From positions 1 to 12,521 of the forward strand of contig DPYD01000077.1 of the NCBI GenBank assembly GCA_003545515.1: a stretch of DNA of 12,521 bases, in the 5' to 3' direction. The translations under genes were made by a program, and so were the position numbers. Below, piece by piece: positions 12,172 through 12,521 of the stretch. Position 1 is the stretch's first letter, and every line of letters starts with the position of its first letter. The notes beneath the pieces are model-generated. The model was not told the DNA's origin, ran no database searches, and saw only the letters and a list, made by a program, of their open reading frames with translations. Origin of the DNA: Candidatus Kaiserbacteria bacterium. GTDB lineage: Bacteria > Patescibacteriota > Minisyncoccia > Phycocordibacterales > UBA2100.

Positions 12172-12258
12172 ATGCTTAAGGAGGAAAAGCGCAAGCTACT
12201 TGAACAGCTTCGTGGGAAGATTGTCCTCAAGGACAAGAAAATCACTCTCGAGAAGTAG
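12172..12258 (+). CDS. Possible 28-residue charged mini-protein
   Basis: An ATG at 12172 opens 28 codons ending in TAG at 12258: a Lys/Glu/Leu-rich helix (MLKEEKRKLLEQLRGK) followed by a strand-like IVLKDKKITLEK. A strong terminator begins six bases after the stop codon, on the same strand, which supports a real short transcript. The frame is open back to 12148 but has no ATG there, and the AAGG just before the ATG is too close to be a normal ribosome site. It is divergent from the ArsR gene, so it might share the operator region. No family recognised; chance cannot be excluded. Confidence 0.35.
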   Translation: MLKEEKRKLLEQLRGKIVLKDKKITLEK

Positions 12259-12264
12259 TCCGAC

Positions 12265-12302
12265 AACACCAAAGCCGCGACTTTCGTCGCGGCTTTGGTG
12301 TT
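12265..12302 (+). terminator. Intrinsic terminator after the possible mini-protein
   Basis: A perfect 16-bp stem (12265-12280 with 12287-12302) and a 6-base loop CTTTCG, with TTCTT following on the plus strand. It closes whatever is transcribed rightward from the ArsR-upstream region, and would also stop leftward read-through from the repeat and tRNA region into the operon promoter. Confidence 0.8.
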
Positions 12303-12325
12303 CTTCGGGCGCTTGATGCCAGTTG

Positions 12326-12414
12326 GTACCGTACCGGCTTTTCGCGCATATGACGCCTGACGCCTGCCGGCAGGCAGGGAACGGATCCTCGGCATCACAA
12401 TGCTGTTGCGGGGG
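12326..12414 (+). repeat. Long direct repeat, right copy (89 bp)
   Basis: Same sequence and orientation as the copy at 656-748, but four bases shorter in the palindromic core, which here is the 12-bp palindrome CCTGCCGGCAGG (12363-12374). The match starts at GTACCGTACC and ends at GTTGCGGGGG; the flanks then differ completely. The two copies bracket the 19-gene block. Confidence 0.9.
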
Positions 12415-12438
12415 CGGGACGACATTGCAAGACCGCAC

Positions 12439-12461
12439 GCGAGAGTGTCCCACACTCTCGC
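12439..12461. repeat. Perfect hairpin in the repeat tail
   Basis: GCGAGAGTGT (12439-12448), a CCC loop and ACACTCTCGC (12452-12461) form a perfect 10-bp stem. No T tract follows on either side, so it is not a standard terminator. It belongs to the repeat-rich segment between the long direct repeat and the window edge. Confidence 0.6.
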
Positions 12462-12476
12462 TCCCCGAAACAGAAA

Positions 12477-12494
12477 AACCGCCTTGCGGCGGTT
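12477..12494 (-). terminator. Probable terminator downstream of the edge tRNA
   Basis: On the minus strand, AACCGCC-GCAA-GGCGGTT is followed directly by TTTC, a compact intrinsic terminator with a 7-bp stem. It lies five bases past the tRNA-like 3' end at 12499-12521 and would end that transcript. Confidence 0.6.
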
Positions 12495-12498
12495 CCTC

Positions 12499-12521
12499 TG
12501 TTGCGGGGGCAGGACTTGCAC
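12499..12521 (-). tRNA. Possible 3' end of an initiator-type tRNA, cut by the window edge
   Basis: Read on the minus strand, the last 23 bases give a T-loop-like TGCAAGT, then CCTGC (3' half of a T stem), CCCCGCA (3' half of an acceptor stem) and AACA. The CCCCGCA-A ending is that of bacterial tRNA-fMet, where position 72 does not pair with position 1. The T loop has G where all elongators have pseudouridine-55 (TTC), and the last bases are ACA, not ACCA. Only the 3' end is visible, so this could also be a tRNA-derived repeat like those at 739-748 and 957-966. A terminator follows. Confidence 0.35.

Noticed and set aside
12087..12521. 144-codon minus-strand frame at the right edge
   Set aside because: It spans the direct repeat, two terminators and the promoter/operator of the arsR gene, and has low-complexity Arg/Ser-rich composition.
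1..12521. TGA recoded to glycine (SR1/Gracilibacteria code)
   Set aside because: TGA works as a stop in several tight ATGA gene overlaps (7055, 9357, 10611) and at normal protein ends.
1..12521. CRISPR array, transposase, integrase or prophage genes
   Set aside because: I saw no regularly spaced repeats and no protein with transposase or recombinase motifs; the repeats present are dispersed, not arrayed.

Overview
The window looks like a piece of a small-genome, uncultivated bacterium, most likely of the Patescibacteria/CPR (Parcubacteria-like). This placement is an inference. It rests on the dense one-strand gene packing, the GC-rich dispersed intergenic repeats built around CCTGCCTGCCGGCAGGCAGG-type palindromes, genes with AT-rich leaders instead of Shine-Dalgarno sites, and a gene complement (DUF3179, Cys-rich mini-proteins, Mqo-like oxidoreductase) that I associate with such genomes. 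TGA is used as a stop, so this is not a TGA=Gly lineage.

Layout. At the left edge (1-588, minus) is the N-terminal part of a secreted LCAT-like alpha/beta-hydrolase. Positions 589-1224 are gene-poor and hold a 93-bp repeat, a 228-bp inverted-repeat-bounded element and a strong terminator. Positions 1225-12060 carry 19 consecutive minus-strand genes with gaps of -4 to 74 bases. The right end (12061-12521) holds a probable operator/promoter, a possible 28-residue plus-strand ORF with its own terminator, a second copy of the 93-bp repeat in the same orientation, and what may be the 3' end of an initiator-type tRNA cut by the window edge.

The long gene block reads, in transcription order: ArsR-type regulator; membrane protein with a His-rich tail; zinc ribbon; glutaredoxin; second Cys-rich mini-protein; CcdA; TlpA/ResA-like thioredoxin; DUF3179 protein; glutamate-type dehydrogenase; Mqo-like flavoprotein; second membrane protein of the same fold as the His-tailed one; thioredoxin reductase; a two-TM protein; a two-repeat metallothionein-like protein (58 aa); then, after an internal terminator, a LOG-family protein, a CDP-alcohol phosphotransferase, a small membrane protein, a CxxC/LPA protein and a dual-specificity phosphatase.

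The common thread of the first 14 genes is thiol redox chemistry and metal binding under a Cys-containing ArsR repressor. A reasonable working model is that reducing equivalents from cytoplasmic dehydrogenases pass through thioredoxin reductase and glutaredoxin to CcdA, then across the membrane to the TlpA-like protein and the CPLC-containing DUF3179 protein, while the Cys- and His-rich small proteins buffer metal. Several members carry odd substitutions at key positions (TlpA cis-Pro to Asn, TrxB NADPH-binding Arg lost, a Cys cluster inside the dehydrogenase). That makes this operon the best candidate here for an undescribed system. The flow of electrons and the inducing signal are inference.
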